NCBI GenBank assembly: GCA_003566635.1
Contig: PXCK01000132.1
Location: 1 to 42,532 of the forward strand
Origin: Balneolia bacterium
GTDB lineage: Bacteria; Bacteroidota; Rhodothermia; Balneolales; Cyclonatronaceae
Reading direction: 5' to 3'
Length of the DNA stretch: 42,532 bases
In this document: positions 27,416-35,900 of the stretch, piece by piece
Layout: every line of letters begins with the position of its first letter
How positions within the stretch are numbered: the first letter of the stretch is position 1
Notes under the pieces: generated by a model
Databases searched by the model: none
What the model was told of the DNA's origin: nothing
The model's input: only the letters and a program-made list of their open reading frames with translations
Position numbers and translations under genes: made by a program

Positions 27416-29293
27416 TTGTCGGATAAATCTTCAAAACGTATAACTCTTAACAGAGAGTTGAATGAACGAACCGGACGCTTTCGCAAAAGCATGAACCGTG
27501 TTCGGTGGTCGAAAAGCCTGATGCAAGTGTTCTGGTCGGCAGGTCCGGTTACCGGGATTGCTTTGATTGGCGGTTATTGGATTGGTTACGGGGTATTTCC
27601 CCCGCTTTCACTGCTTATATATTTTATTTTTTATGTAGCAATAACCGGTATCATTGGTCTGATTGCAAAGGTAGTTTACGATGCAACCCGCGGACATCTA
27701 AAAGAGCAGGGTGAACGCGATATCCGCTCTGTAACCGATAAGCTTGGTGACCTTATCCTGGAAGTTAGAGATTTGCAAGTGGAAGGCTACGAGGGCGACG
27801 CACGTAAAAGGGAAGCTGCGCTTCAACTACTTCGCCGGGTTGACCTCACCCCTTACGGCGTTTCAATAGCATTTACAAACCTTACCGGAGATCCCGAAAC
27901 CGGACGTATCATGGCACAGCTTTCTGCATATCGAAAAACAGGCCTCAACTCAAGGGTAAAAGATTTATACGAGACATATCGTCCACATATTGAAAATGCA
28001 ATAGCTGACTTGGAACAGAACTCCCCGGAAGCAGCCAGAGAGTTAAGTCGGCGATTTACAGGCCAGGTAAACACAAGCCTCAAAAAGGGAGTAAAACGGG
28101 AGGCTCATTTCCTTCACAGAATAATGTCGGCTATTGAATTTAACAACCCGCTATTGATGACGTTATCTGATGTGGAGGAAATGATTATTTTGGCATTTGA
28201 GCTGGTTAATGGACGCGAAATACCTACCCTCGTCTTCTCCTATTCAGGAAAGTGGAAATTTGCCCGAACACTTGACCAGCTTGAAAAGCGGAGAAGTATC
28301 TACAGAATGATTCAGGCCAGAGGCGGCAATAGAATGCGTGCGCTGGCTGCTTTTTTGCGTGAGTCGGATTACCTCGAAGCAGAAGAGCTGCCTAAAGGCT
28401 TGCCTATGGCCCAACTTGTTGAACGCATCAATGTAATTTTAAACCGTCTTGCTTCAGACATCAGGGCTATAAGCGAAAAAAATATTGATTTAAGTACTGC
28501 TAAAGCCCAAAAGTTGCAGCAACTAGTCAATATCATGGAAAACTCGATTGAGCTTTACAAACTCGGTCATAGTGGTTTTCGTGAAGTGGGCAAACGCCAC
28601 GCCCAACTTATTGAAGCGTCACAAAACTGGGAAAAATTAACCGCTAAGTCATCGGGCAACCCTGGTGACCTCCAAATAGGTCCCGGTCGACGAGGACTAC
28701 GTCTTCGTGAAGACATTATTGGTCTTAACGAAGAAGCACGTCTTGATTTCTGCCGTCATCTGGTTTGGTATTTCGAACGAGAAGGTATGACCGGGAAAAA
28801 GGCAGGATGGCAAACGAACCACCGATTGGATGATTACGAGAAACGTACCGAATCGGCTCGTCTTTTAGCTATAGAACTGGCACTAGCTCTTGAACCTCAT
28901 ATCGGACTTTCAAAACCGGAAATCCAGCGTAATATAAACTCGACTAAAGCGATATATCTGGGAGAACTTAACCCGGATATGAGCGCTGTACAAAAAGAAG
29001 AGTTGGGTCAAAGAATGGCTCGCGAGGTTGACCAAAGCCTTGGAAGACCTGCTGAGCAATTAGCTGAAGCTCTGGTAAGACTCTATAGGGTTGATTTACC
29101 AGAGGATGCGCGAGAGTTTCTATATCAGCAATATGGGGCCAGACCGGAGATGTTGGAAATATTGGAAAATAGTCAGGAGCAATTTGAGAATCCGGCAAGC
29201 TTTATGGCAGAACGACCGCCGGCTGTACCTGAACCCTCATCAACTTGGAGTAAAGCATTACAGGCCGGACGCCGGAGATTAGGCAAAAAGTAA
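27416..29293 (+). CDS. Unrecognised 625-aa protein with two N-terminal membrane helices
   Basis: Starts at TTG 27416 (an in-frame TAA lies at 27404-27406; the first ATG would remove 25 residues). A basic N-terminus is followed by two membrane helices (about residues 43-60 and 65-90). A long soluble, mostly helical, Arg/Glu-rich part makes up the remainder (about 95-625), with repeated Leu-spaced segments such as ITEKNIDLS-like and QKLQQLVNIMEN stretches. There is no catalytic signature that I can name. A sample of its DNA is about 50 % G+C (28681-28740) against 35 % in blh (26041-26100). This could mark acquisition from another genome or simply a different protein composition. It is convergent with the rhodopsin gene. 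Function unknown. Confidence 0.8.
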   Translation: MSDKSSKRITLNRELNERTGRFRKSMNRVRWSKSLMQVFWSAGPVTGIALIGGYWIGYGVFPPLSLLIYFIFYVAITGIIGLIAKVVYDATRGHLKEQGERDIRSVTDKLGDLILEVRDLQVEGYEGDARKREAALQLLRRVDLTPYGVSIAFTNLTGDPETGRIMAQLSAYRKTGLNSRVKDLYETYRPHIENAIADLEQNSPEAARELSRRFTGQVNTSLKKGVKREAHFLHRIMSAIEFNNPLLMTLSDVEEMIILAFELVNGREIPTLVFSYSGKWKFARTLDQLEKRRSIYRMIQARGGNRMRALAAFLRESDYLEAEELPKGLPMAQLVERINVILNRLASDIRAISEKNIDLSTAKAQKLQQLVNIMENSIELYKLGHSGFREVGKRHAQLIEASQNWEKLTAKSSGNPGDLQIGPGRRGLRLREDIIGLNEEARLDFCRHLVWYFEREGMTGKKAGWQTNHRLDDYEKRTESARLLAIELALALEPHIGLSKPEIQRNINSTKAIYLGELNPDMSAVQKEELGQRMAREVDQSLGRPAEQLAEALVRLYRVDLPEDAREFLYQQYGARPEMLEILENSQEQFENPASFMAERPPAVPEPSSTWSKALQAGRRRLGKK

Positions 29294-29334
29294 ATATTGC
29301 ATTACTACCAAAACTTTACTTCAATTTAGTTCAA

Positions 29335-29372
29335 TCACAAAAAAGCCCCAATGATAATTTATCATCGGGGCT
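29335..29372 (-). terminator. Intrinsic terminator of the sodium-pump rhodopsin gene
   Basis: On the minus strand a 13-pair stem (AGCCCC-G-ATGATA paired with TATCAT-T-GGGGCT, with one G-U pair) is followed by six T. On the plus strand the same position is an A-C mismatch and no T run follows, so the terminator points at the rhodopsin transcript. It begins about 22 bases past the rhodopsin stop. Confidence 0.82.
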
Positions 29373-29393
29373 ATTATTAGTGCTGCGAAAAGA

Positions 29394-30266
29394 TTAGTTA
29401 GTTTCACCATCTTTGTTGTAGTCATAACCATCAGCATTACTCATAATTTGAGCAACGATAGTTAATAAAATACCGTAAATAACTTTTGATGTAACGTCAG
29501 CTACAGTATATGTTAACTGACGACCTACAACTGCAGCTTCAGCAGCTAATCCTGTTAAAGATGGTTCTAATCCTGGTGGAATTAGGTATGGCATTAAATA
29601 TGCGCCCGGGTATAACATCCACGAGAATAGAAAGACTTTCCAGATGTAGCCCATGTAGCGTTGTGCATCAGCAGGAATTCCTTCAGAACCTTCTTTAATA
29701 ACTTTATTCATTGTTATTAAAATATCAACAAAGAAGATTGTTGAAATAGTACCCCAAAGTACGAACAATCCGAAGCTTGTTACCTCAAAATACTGACCTA
29801 TATAACCGGTTACAATCATCATAGTACCGGAGAACCAAAATCTATTTCTTACGCTAGAAAAACTACTTCTTGTTAAAGAAACAACAAATAGAATTTGGAA
29901 AAGTAGCATTGGTACGTCAATTAACCAGTTTAAGTAACGGTAACCGTTATTAAACAAGGCTGCACCATCTGCGAGGAAATATCTGCCGGCTTCAGTATCG
30001 AAAGTGAAGGCATTAATCCAGTTTTGAGCCTGTATGAAAAGTAACAAACCCGCAGATACCATTACCACAACCGATAATACGGCTGTTGTTCTGTACTTAG
30101 GCTGAACAGTCTTAATCGTTAATATAAAGTAGATTAAAGCTGCAAACATTACAGCATAACCTACTGTGAGAACATGAGCAACCATCTGAAATGCCATTTC
30201 TGACAGACCGTCGCCTATCCCCACGTAGTTTTCAAATGTAGCATTACCTAATGAGTAATTGTCCAT
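29394..30266 (-). CDS. Light-driven sodium-pump rhodopsin (NDQ type, KR2-like), 290 aa
   Basis: Seven-helix microbial rhodopsin. Helix C reads GYRYLNWLIDVPMLLFQ, giving N113, D117 and Q124, the NDQ triad of Na+-pumping rhodopsins such as Krokinobacter KR2 (N112, D116, Q123). Retinal Schiff-base Lys is K261 with D257 four residues earlier in helix G (ADVTSK). KR2 residues H30, S70, R109, E160 and R243 have counterparts H31, S71, R110, E161 and R249 (recalled alignment). Leu at 121, the green/blue tuning site of proteorhodopsin, predicts green absorption. A likely ribosome site AAAGGA lies 8 bases before the ATG. The gene is monocistronic with its own terminator. The C-terminal tail ends in an Asp-rich sequence (DYNKDGETN). 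It exports Na+ in light, and in family members H+ when Na+ is absent. Confidence 0.96.
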   Translation of the reverse strand: MDNYSLGNATFENYVGIGDGLSEMAFQMVAHVLTVGYAVMFAALIYFILTIKTVQPKYRTTAVLSVVVMVSAGLLLFIQAQNWINAFTFDTEAGRYFLADGAALFNNGYRYLNWLIDVPMLLFQILFVVSLTRSSFSSVRNRFWFSGTMMIVTGYIGQYFEVTSFGLFVLWGTISTIFFVDILITMNKVIKEGSEGIPADAQRYMGYIWKVFLFSWMLYPGAYLMPYLIPPGLEPSLTGLAAEAAVVGRQLTYTVADVTSKVIYGILLTIVAQIMSNADGYDYNKDGETN

Positions 30267-30664
30267 TTTAATTATCCTTTATTATTGTTAGTTAACATGT
30301 AAACCATTCTGCAATAAGCAATTAAAAGTTTACATCTCTTTATTAGTTTGTGAGAGTTAAGTGTGCAAACCCCATTTCTTAAGATTTCGTTTATTTTAAA
30401 TTCATAAATAATTATTTTTATATAATATGAACGCTTGTTTAGTCAAAGTTGTTAAGTTAATTTTTACTAAATCTATATTTACTTTATTTAACATTTTAAG
30501 TAAAACAAATATTTTGCACACTTATTATTCAAACTATTGCTACTCAATGTAATTCAACACAAAAGACACCACATCAGTTTTACATTTTTGTATTATGTAA
30601 TAATCTATGATTCATAAGTGTCAATTCTATTTTAAAGAAGCCATCGTGTACTTATATTATAAAT
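30267..30664. other. AT-rich divergent intergenic region between the rhodopsin gene and ppk1
   Basis: 398 bases without a credible gene, strongly AT-rich. It must hold the promoters of both the rhodopsin (minus) and ppk1 (plus). One candidate rhodopsin promoter is listed separately. I see no repeat element, riboswitch or long palindrome here. Confidence 0.6.
30340..30368 (-). promoter_or_regulatory. Candidate promoter of the rhodopsin gene
   Basis: On the minus strand TTGCAC (30368-30363) and TAATAA (30345-30340) are separated by exactly 17 bases, resembling -35 and -10 boxes. Transcription would start near 30333 and leave a leader of about 67 bases. In an AT-rich spacer such matches arise by chance, and the organism's sigma factor may prefer other boxes. 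Confidence 0.3.
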
Positions 30665-32887
30665 ATGAATACATCAGACTCTTTAAACCCCGACCTTGTA
30701 GAATTTAACCCGGATGCATACGATTCGGGTATTCAAAACGAAATGGATGCTACAGTTTCATCTGTAAAAGATAGTTCTGGAGACAGCAATCAACTTTTTG
30801 GTCCGGAATATTATCATAATTACGAATTAAGCTGGCTTGATTTCAATAATCGAGTACTCTATCAGGCTGAAAACAACTTAAACCCACTTTTAGAGCGTGT
30901 AAAATTCATAGGTATTGTTTGCAGTAACCTTGACGAATTCTTCCAAAAAAGAGTGGGTGGTCTCCAGCGTCAATATGATGCCGGAATTACAACTCCGGCT
31001 GTAGATGGACTCAACCCTCTCCAACAACTCAAAAAGATTCGAAAAGTAGTAAAGAAAATGATTTCTAACTACAGAACATGTTTTTTCGATTCATTAGTAC
31101 CTGAACTCAGCGAAAAGGGTATTCATTTAGTTGGATATAACGATCTGAATGACAAGCAAAAACATACTGTAGATACGTATTTTAATGAACAACTTTATCC
31201 CATTTTAACGCCGCTTGTTGTTGATAAGTCCCACCCTTTCCCTTTCATTTCCAACAAAAGTAGATCATTTGCGGTTGAAATTGAAAAAGCAGGTGAGGAT
31301 GAAAATATTTTTGCAAGGGTTAAAGTACCTGAAAGCAGACCCCGCTGGTTCATCGTTCAGGAATCTAAGAAGAAAGTAGTACTTATTGATATTGATGAAA
31401 TTATACAAACACATATTGGATCCCTTTTTCCGGGAGCAAATGTAACATCGGCAAACATTTTCCGCGTTACACGTAATGCTGATATTAAGCATAACGAAGA
31501 AGAAGCTGACGATTTATTAGAATTAATTGAAGAAGAGTTAAGAGAGCGCCGTTTTGCTGAAGTTGTAAGACTTGAAATTGATGCAGAAACACCAGACCAC
31601 GTAAAAGAGTTTTTATATAACAAATTAAAAGTTGATGAAACTGAAGTATTTGAAATGATAGGAGCCATTGGCTTGGCAGATTGCTTATCTCTCGGCTCAA
31701 TAAATGGTTTTCATAATTTAAAAAATGAACGTTGGACCCCGGCTCTTCATCCTGTTTTTAGACATGAGATAGATGAAGACGCACCAGATATTTTCTCTTT
31801 GATGAAACAAGGCGAATTTATGGTTCATCACCCCTATCACAGTTTTGCTACTTCTGTACAAAAATTTATTGAAGATGCTGCCAGAGATCCCAATGTACTT
31901 GCCATTAAGCAAACACTTTATCGAACATCTTCAGACTCTCCTATTATGCACGCTTTAATGAAAGCTGCAGACTCAGGTAAACAAGTTGCAGTTCTTGTAG
32001 AATTAAAAGCCAGATTTGATGAACAACAAAATATTGAATGGTCTCATAAATTAGAAAAAGCCGGTATACACGTATCTTATGGCTTACCGGGACTCAAAAT
32101 TCACTCCAAAATTACAATGGTGGTGAGAGATGAAGGTGGATCAGTACAACGATATGCACATATTGGTACAGGTAACTACCACCCCGGGACGGCAAATCTT
32201 TACGAAGATTTTGGTTTCTTTACCACCGATGATGATATATGTACTGATGTGACAAATGTATTCAATTACTTAACAGGCTATGCACCTCAAAGTAATTACA
32301 AGAAGCTATTAGTTGCTCCTCATTTTATGCGTAACAGTATCAAAAGATTGATTGATTTTGAAATTAATGAAGCTAAAGAAGGCAGGTCGGCCAGGATAAT
32401 CATGAAGATGAATAGCTTGGAAGACCCTGCAATGATTCAGCAACTGTACGAAGCTTCCAATGTTGGTGTTGAAATTGATGTTGTTGTACGTGGTGTTTGT
32501 CGATTAAAACCGGGAATTAAAGGCCTGAGTGAAAACATACGAATTCATTCAATTATTGGTCGTTTTTTAGAACACTCACGTCTGTATTATTTTAGCCATG
32601 CCGATAATGACTTGTATTACATTGGTTCAGCAGATTTAATGCATCGTAATTTGGATAACAGAGTTGAAGTAATCACACCTATAGAAGATGTTTCCTTAAA
32701 ACGTTACTTACAATTTGTACTTTTTGTGAGTTTAAAAGATAATACCAACAGATGGGTGTTAAAAGAAGATGGTACTTATGAAAAACAAGATCCGGGCGAT
32801 GATTATCATATTTATACACATGATATACTTATGCGTCACACCTCATCATTAAGAGATCCAATACCATCTAGCATAAAAGTTATTTAA
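30665..32887 (+). CDS. ppk1: Polyphosphate kinase 1, 740 aa
   Basis: Reversibly makes inorganic polyphosphate from ATP. An acidic N-terminal extension of about 47 residues precedes the standard four domains: the N-terminal helical part (YELSWLDFNNRVLYQA, SNLDEFFQKRVGGLQR), the head domain, and two phospholipase-D-like catalytic domains. The phosphorylated His is H480 in GLKIHSK, with H499 in YAHIGTGNY; the second PLD-like half carries RIHSIIGRFLEHSRLYYF. These correspond to E. coli H435, H454 and the H592 region (recalled numbering). It is divergent from the rhodopsin gene. No exopolyphosphatase gene is adjacent. It is followed after 13 bases by repeat copy B. Confidence 0.97.
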   Translation: MNTSDSLNPDLVEFNPDAYDSGIQNEMDATVSSVKDSSGDSNQLFGPEYYHNYELSWLDFNNRVLYQAENNLNPLLERVKFIGIVCSNLDEFFQKRVGGLQRQYDAGITTPAVDGLNPLQQLKKIRKVVKKMISNYRTCFFDSLVPELSEKGIHLVGYNDLNDKQKHTVDTYFNEQLYPILTPLVVDKSHPFPFISNKSRSFAVEIEKAGEDENIFARVKVPESRPRWFIVQESKKKVVLIDIDEIIQTHIGSLFPGANVTSANIFRVTRNADIKHNEEEADDLLELIEEELRERRFAEVVRLEIDAETPDHVKEFLYNKLKVDETEVFEMIGAIGLADCLSLGSINGFHNLKNERWTPALHPVFRHEIDEDAPDIFSLMKQGEFMVHHPYHSFATSVQKFIEDAARDPNVLAIKQTLYRTSSDSPIMHALMKAADSGKQVAVLVELKARFDEQQNIEWSHKLEKAGIHVSYGLPGLKIHSKITMVVRDEGGSVQRYAHIGTGNYHPGTANLYEDFGFFTTDDDICTDVTNVFNYLTGYAPQSNYKKLLVAPHFMRNSIKRLIDFEINEAKEGRSARIIMKMNSLEDPAMIQQLYEASNVGVEIDVVVRGVCRLKPGIKGLSENIRIHSIIGRFLEHSRLYYFSHADNDLYYIGSADLMHRNLDNRVEVITPIEDVSLKRYLQFVLFVSLKDNTNRWVLKEDGTYEKQDPGDDYHIYTHDILMRHTSSLRDPIPSSIKVI

Positions 32888-32900
32888 AACGGTTAAATTA

Positions 32901-33130
32901 ACCCGAATTATTCACCAAAAAATTTTCTTGGTAGCAAGGCGAAGGTGGAAAAACAGCGGAAGGGTACCTTAGTACCCTGAGCATGACTTTTTCACCTTCA
33001 ACGCAGCTAGCATGGAAATTTTGTAGCATTTTAACTATACGCAAATTTGAGTGAGTGTGGTATTTCTCTATTTACAATATTTTTAAACATATAAGACTTA
33101 AATTTCATGATATCGTGAATAATCCGGGTT
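32901..33130 (+). mobile_element. 230-bp MITE-like element, copy B
   Basis: Same length, orientation and ends as copy A at 26731-26960. The left end is CCCGAATTATTCACC; the right end read in reverse complement is CCCGGATTATTCACG. The internal hairpin AGGGTAC-CTTA-GTACCCT (32961-32978) and its outer arm GAAGGTG/CACCTTC (32941-32947 with 32993-32999) are unchanged. TTAA lies directly outside both ends of this copy. It begins 13 bases past the ppk1 stop and takes up most of the 383-base gap before the phosphatase gene. Bases 33131-33270 are AT-rich and probably hold that gene's promoter. Confidence 0.8.
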
Positions 33131-33270
33131 AAAGAAGTTTTCCTGGCATAAGCCCTCTCAGGGTTAATGTTTGAAAGTCATTTTATTGAATTAATATCGT
33201 ATTATTGAAACATTTACTGTTACATTCGTATCATGTAATTGTTTCAAATCAAACGTATCCTGTATAACCA

Positions 33271-35784
33271 ATGACATTACAAAAAAATGTATTGCATTTC
33301 CTCAAACCGGGGGTACTCTTCTTTTATGTGGGGTTGTTGGGTTATATCATCTTCTTCCTGTTCAGACCATCTATCGATCTCTCAAGTAGTGCGTCAATTC
33401 AGCTTTCATCAGATAAAGCCATAGAAACAAAACTCACGCTGAATGAGCGCCTAAATCTTTCAAGTGAAAATCTTGAATCGGCTGCTTTTCGGTTTCAAGA
33501 CATAAATCTTTTTAAAGAATTACGAAATATAAACACGAATTTTGGTGCTACTCCCCACAGGATGAACAGAAATCGTGTTCCACTAAATTACTGGCGCGTT
33601 ACTTCGGGGTATTTATATGAGGATTATGCAGCTATTACATCTGATAATCAGATATTTAATGATGTTGGACTTTCTCAAATGGTGTTATCAAACCAAGGTG
33701 AGATTATAAATTTTCGGATTAATCCTGCAAGAAATACCAGTCTCTACCCTTCTGAACTAAGCTATGATAGCCTGCTTAACATTATTACTGAAGTTTTTGG
33801 ATATCAGTTAGACAACTATATTTATGATGACAGTCCCGCTATTGAGTCACCGGAAGATGGCCCTATCTTTTTTTCTGAAAACCGACCTAATGATAGCGGC
33901 TCCGTAACATTAACGAAAGTTCGTCCTTCTATCCCCGGTCCAGAAACTTTAGTTCTAGATTATAGTTTTATTGATAGTGATGAAGAAAAGGGCTTCAGAA
34001 TTAACTCTTTCAATGCCAATTTTATTGAAGACAGATCTACTCTACAGGCTGCTAATGATGAATTAATCTTTTTGATTTTTTTTCTAGGGATATTCAGCCT
34101 TATCACTATAGTTGTAATAATTACTGCTGTCCGTCAAATTTTTGCTCAACGGGTTGAATGGAAACGAGCTATTATTATCTTTGTTTTCGTTACACTCCTT
34201 CTATTTTTTCGCAGATACGACCTCTTCGCTAATACATTCTATACTTTTATAGACAGTACTATTTTCTTAACGGACCTATTCGTAGGATTGTTACTATCCA
34301 TGTTTTACGGGGTTTATGCAGCCCTGGCCTATATTGCGTGGGAATCGCTAGCAAGAAAACAGAGTATGGGTCAAATTTCACTCATTGATTCGGTATGGTC
34401 GGGTAAGATTTTCCATAAGCAAGTAAGCAAGGGTGTTATTGCGGGTTATGCCATTGCCGGCATTTCGCTTGGTATTTTTGGTTTTGTATTATTTTCAGCC
34501 AACAATGTATATGCTCTTTCCTCATTTGCCGAAGTAGGATTTTCAGAAGTTTCTACTACCATCCCATCAGTTTCCTTGCTGATTAATGCAATCATAAATT
34601 CTATACTTTTTGTACTCCCGCAAGTTGCCCTAGTTTATTGCGTTTTTGCTACCTTCATTGATAAAGATGCTATTAGAATTCCTCTTACAATTATTATATC
34701 GGGAATTACGCTCACTGCTTTATCTCAGTTTGTAGAGGTCAGCGGTGGACATACATTTACAATAATTATGTACACCTTAGTTAGTATCCCAATTGTATTA
34801 GCATATCGTTACTTAGGGTTAATGTCGGCTATATTTGCGTGGTTTACGTTGGTCATCATTCTGCGAATAATACCATTTATCGGTTCTCCTGATGCTATAA
34901 TCAGTTTGCATGGATGGTTAGCAATTACGTTTCTTCTCACTCCTTTGGTATTTAGTTTGGTTGGAATCAGATATGGTGATACCATCAAAATAGGTAAAGG
35001 GTATTTGCCTGATTATGAAGCCCGACGATTTAAGCAACTACGTTCTGAAAAGGAATTAGCAGTAGCAAAAGAAAGTCAATTTGCTCTATTACCCTCTAAA
35101 GCTCCAGAAGTTAAAAAGCTAGATGTATATGGTTTTTTTGTACCATCTTACGAAGTTGGCGGTGACTTTTATGATTATTGTGTGATTCGAAATGGTCAAA
35201 ACGAACCTAAATCTTTAGCTTTAACAATAGTAGATGTATCAGGCAAAGCCATGAAGGCCGCTTTTAATGCTGTTTTTAGCAGTGGACTTATCTCAAGTAG
35301 AATTCAAACGGATAATCCTGATACCATATTGACCCAGATAAATCCAATCATCAAAGAAAAAACCGATAGGCAAACGTTTATTACCTGCCAAATTGGTAAA
35401 ATTGATTTGGAATCGTTAACCTTGGAAATTGCTAATGCCGGCCACTGCTTGCCTCTCATAAAAAGAAATGGAAAAGTTAAAGCACTTTCTATGCCAGATC
35501 CAAGATACCCCTTGGGCGTTCTTAGCAAAGTAGACTATCAATATCTGACGTTTCAATTAAAATCTGGTGATGTTTTAATGATGTATTCCGATGGCTTTCC
35601 GGAAGCACTAAGTCCTAAAAATGAGCGCTTGGGTTTTGATACTACAGAGAAAATTCTTGCTGATCTAGATACAAATAACATGAATTCAAGGGAAATATGT
35701 GACCACATCAAGCAGCTCTTGCTAAATTACAGCAATTACGAACTCGCTGATGATACAACCCTAATTTGTGTTAAAGTGCTCTAA
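33271..35784 (+). CDS. Membrane-bound SpoIIE/PP2C-type serine phosphatase, 837 aa
   Basis: One N-terminal membrane helix (about residues 12-30), an extracytoplasmic domain of unknown type (about 35-260) and a block of about nine or ten membrane helices (264-567) lead into a cytosolic linker and a SpoIIE-type phosphatase (about 605-837). Metal-binding motifs are SYEVGGDFYDY, DVSGKAMKAA, NAGHCLPL, MYSDGFPEAL and ADDTTLICVKVL. Such RsbU/SpoIIE-like enzymes dephosphorylate anti-anti-sigma proteins or similar partners in stress signalling. No anti-sigma (RsbW) or STAS partner gene is near. The extracytoplasmic domain probably senses a signal; which one is unknown. Confidence 0.92.
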   Translation: MTLQKNVLHFLKPGVLFFYVGLLGYIIFFLFRPSIDLSSSASIQLSSDKAIETKLTLNERLNLSSENLESAAFRFQDINLFKELRNINTNFGATPHRMNRNRVPLNYWRVTSGYLYEDYAAITSDNQIFNDVGLSQMVLSNQGEIINFRINPARNTSLYPSELSYDSLLNIITEVFGYQLDNYIYDDSPAIESPEDGPIFFSENRPNDSGSVTLTKVRPSIPGPETLVLDYSFIDSDEEKGFRINSFNANFIEDRSTLQAANDELIFLIFFLGIFSLITIVVIITAVRQIFAQRVEWKRAIIIFVFVTLLLFFRRYDLFANTFYTFIDSTIFLTDLFVGLLLSMFYGVYAALAYIAWESLARKQSMGQISLIDSVWSGKIFHKQVSKGVIAGYAIAGISLGIFGFVLFSANNVYALSSFAEVGFSEVSTTIPSVSLLINAIINSILFVLPQVALVYCVFATFIDKDAIRIPLTIIISGITLTALSQFVEVSGGHTFTIIMYTLVSIPIVLAYRYLGLMSAIFAWFTLVIILRIIPFIGSPDAIISLHGWLAITFLLTPLVFSLVGIRYGDTIKIGKGYLPDYEARRFKQLRSEKELAVAKESQFALLPSKAPEVKKLDVYGFFVPSYEVGGDFYDYCVIRNGQNEPKSLALTIVDVSGKAMKAAFNAVFSSGLISSRIQTDNPDTILTQINPIIKEKTDRQTFITCQIGKIDLESLTLEIANAGHCLPLIKRNGKVKALSMPDPRYPLGVLSKVDYQYLTFQLKSGDVLMMYSDGFPEALSPKNERLGFDTTEKILADLDTNNMNSREICDHIKQLLLNYSNYELADDTTLICVKVL

Positions 35785-35900
35785 TACAAAAGTACCTTAC
35801 CCTTCCCCTCAATTCCATTTAGCCTTAGCTTTTCGTATCTTCTGGAAGCGCTTTTCTAATAATTATTTTAAATCAATAATCCTTCAATTTATTCTTATTT

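Noticed and set aside
29394-30266. Proton-pumping proteorhodopsin or xanthorhodopsin
   Set aside because: Helix C has N-D-Q and not D-T-E, and many KR2-specific residues match along the whole length.
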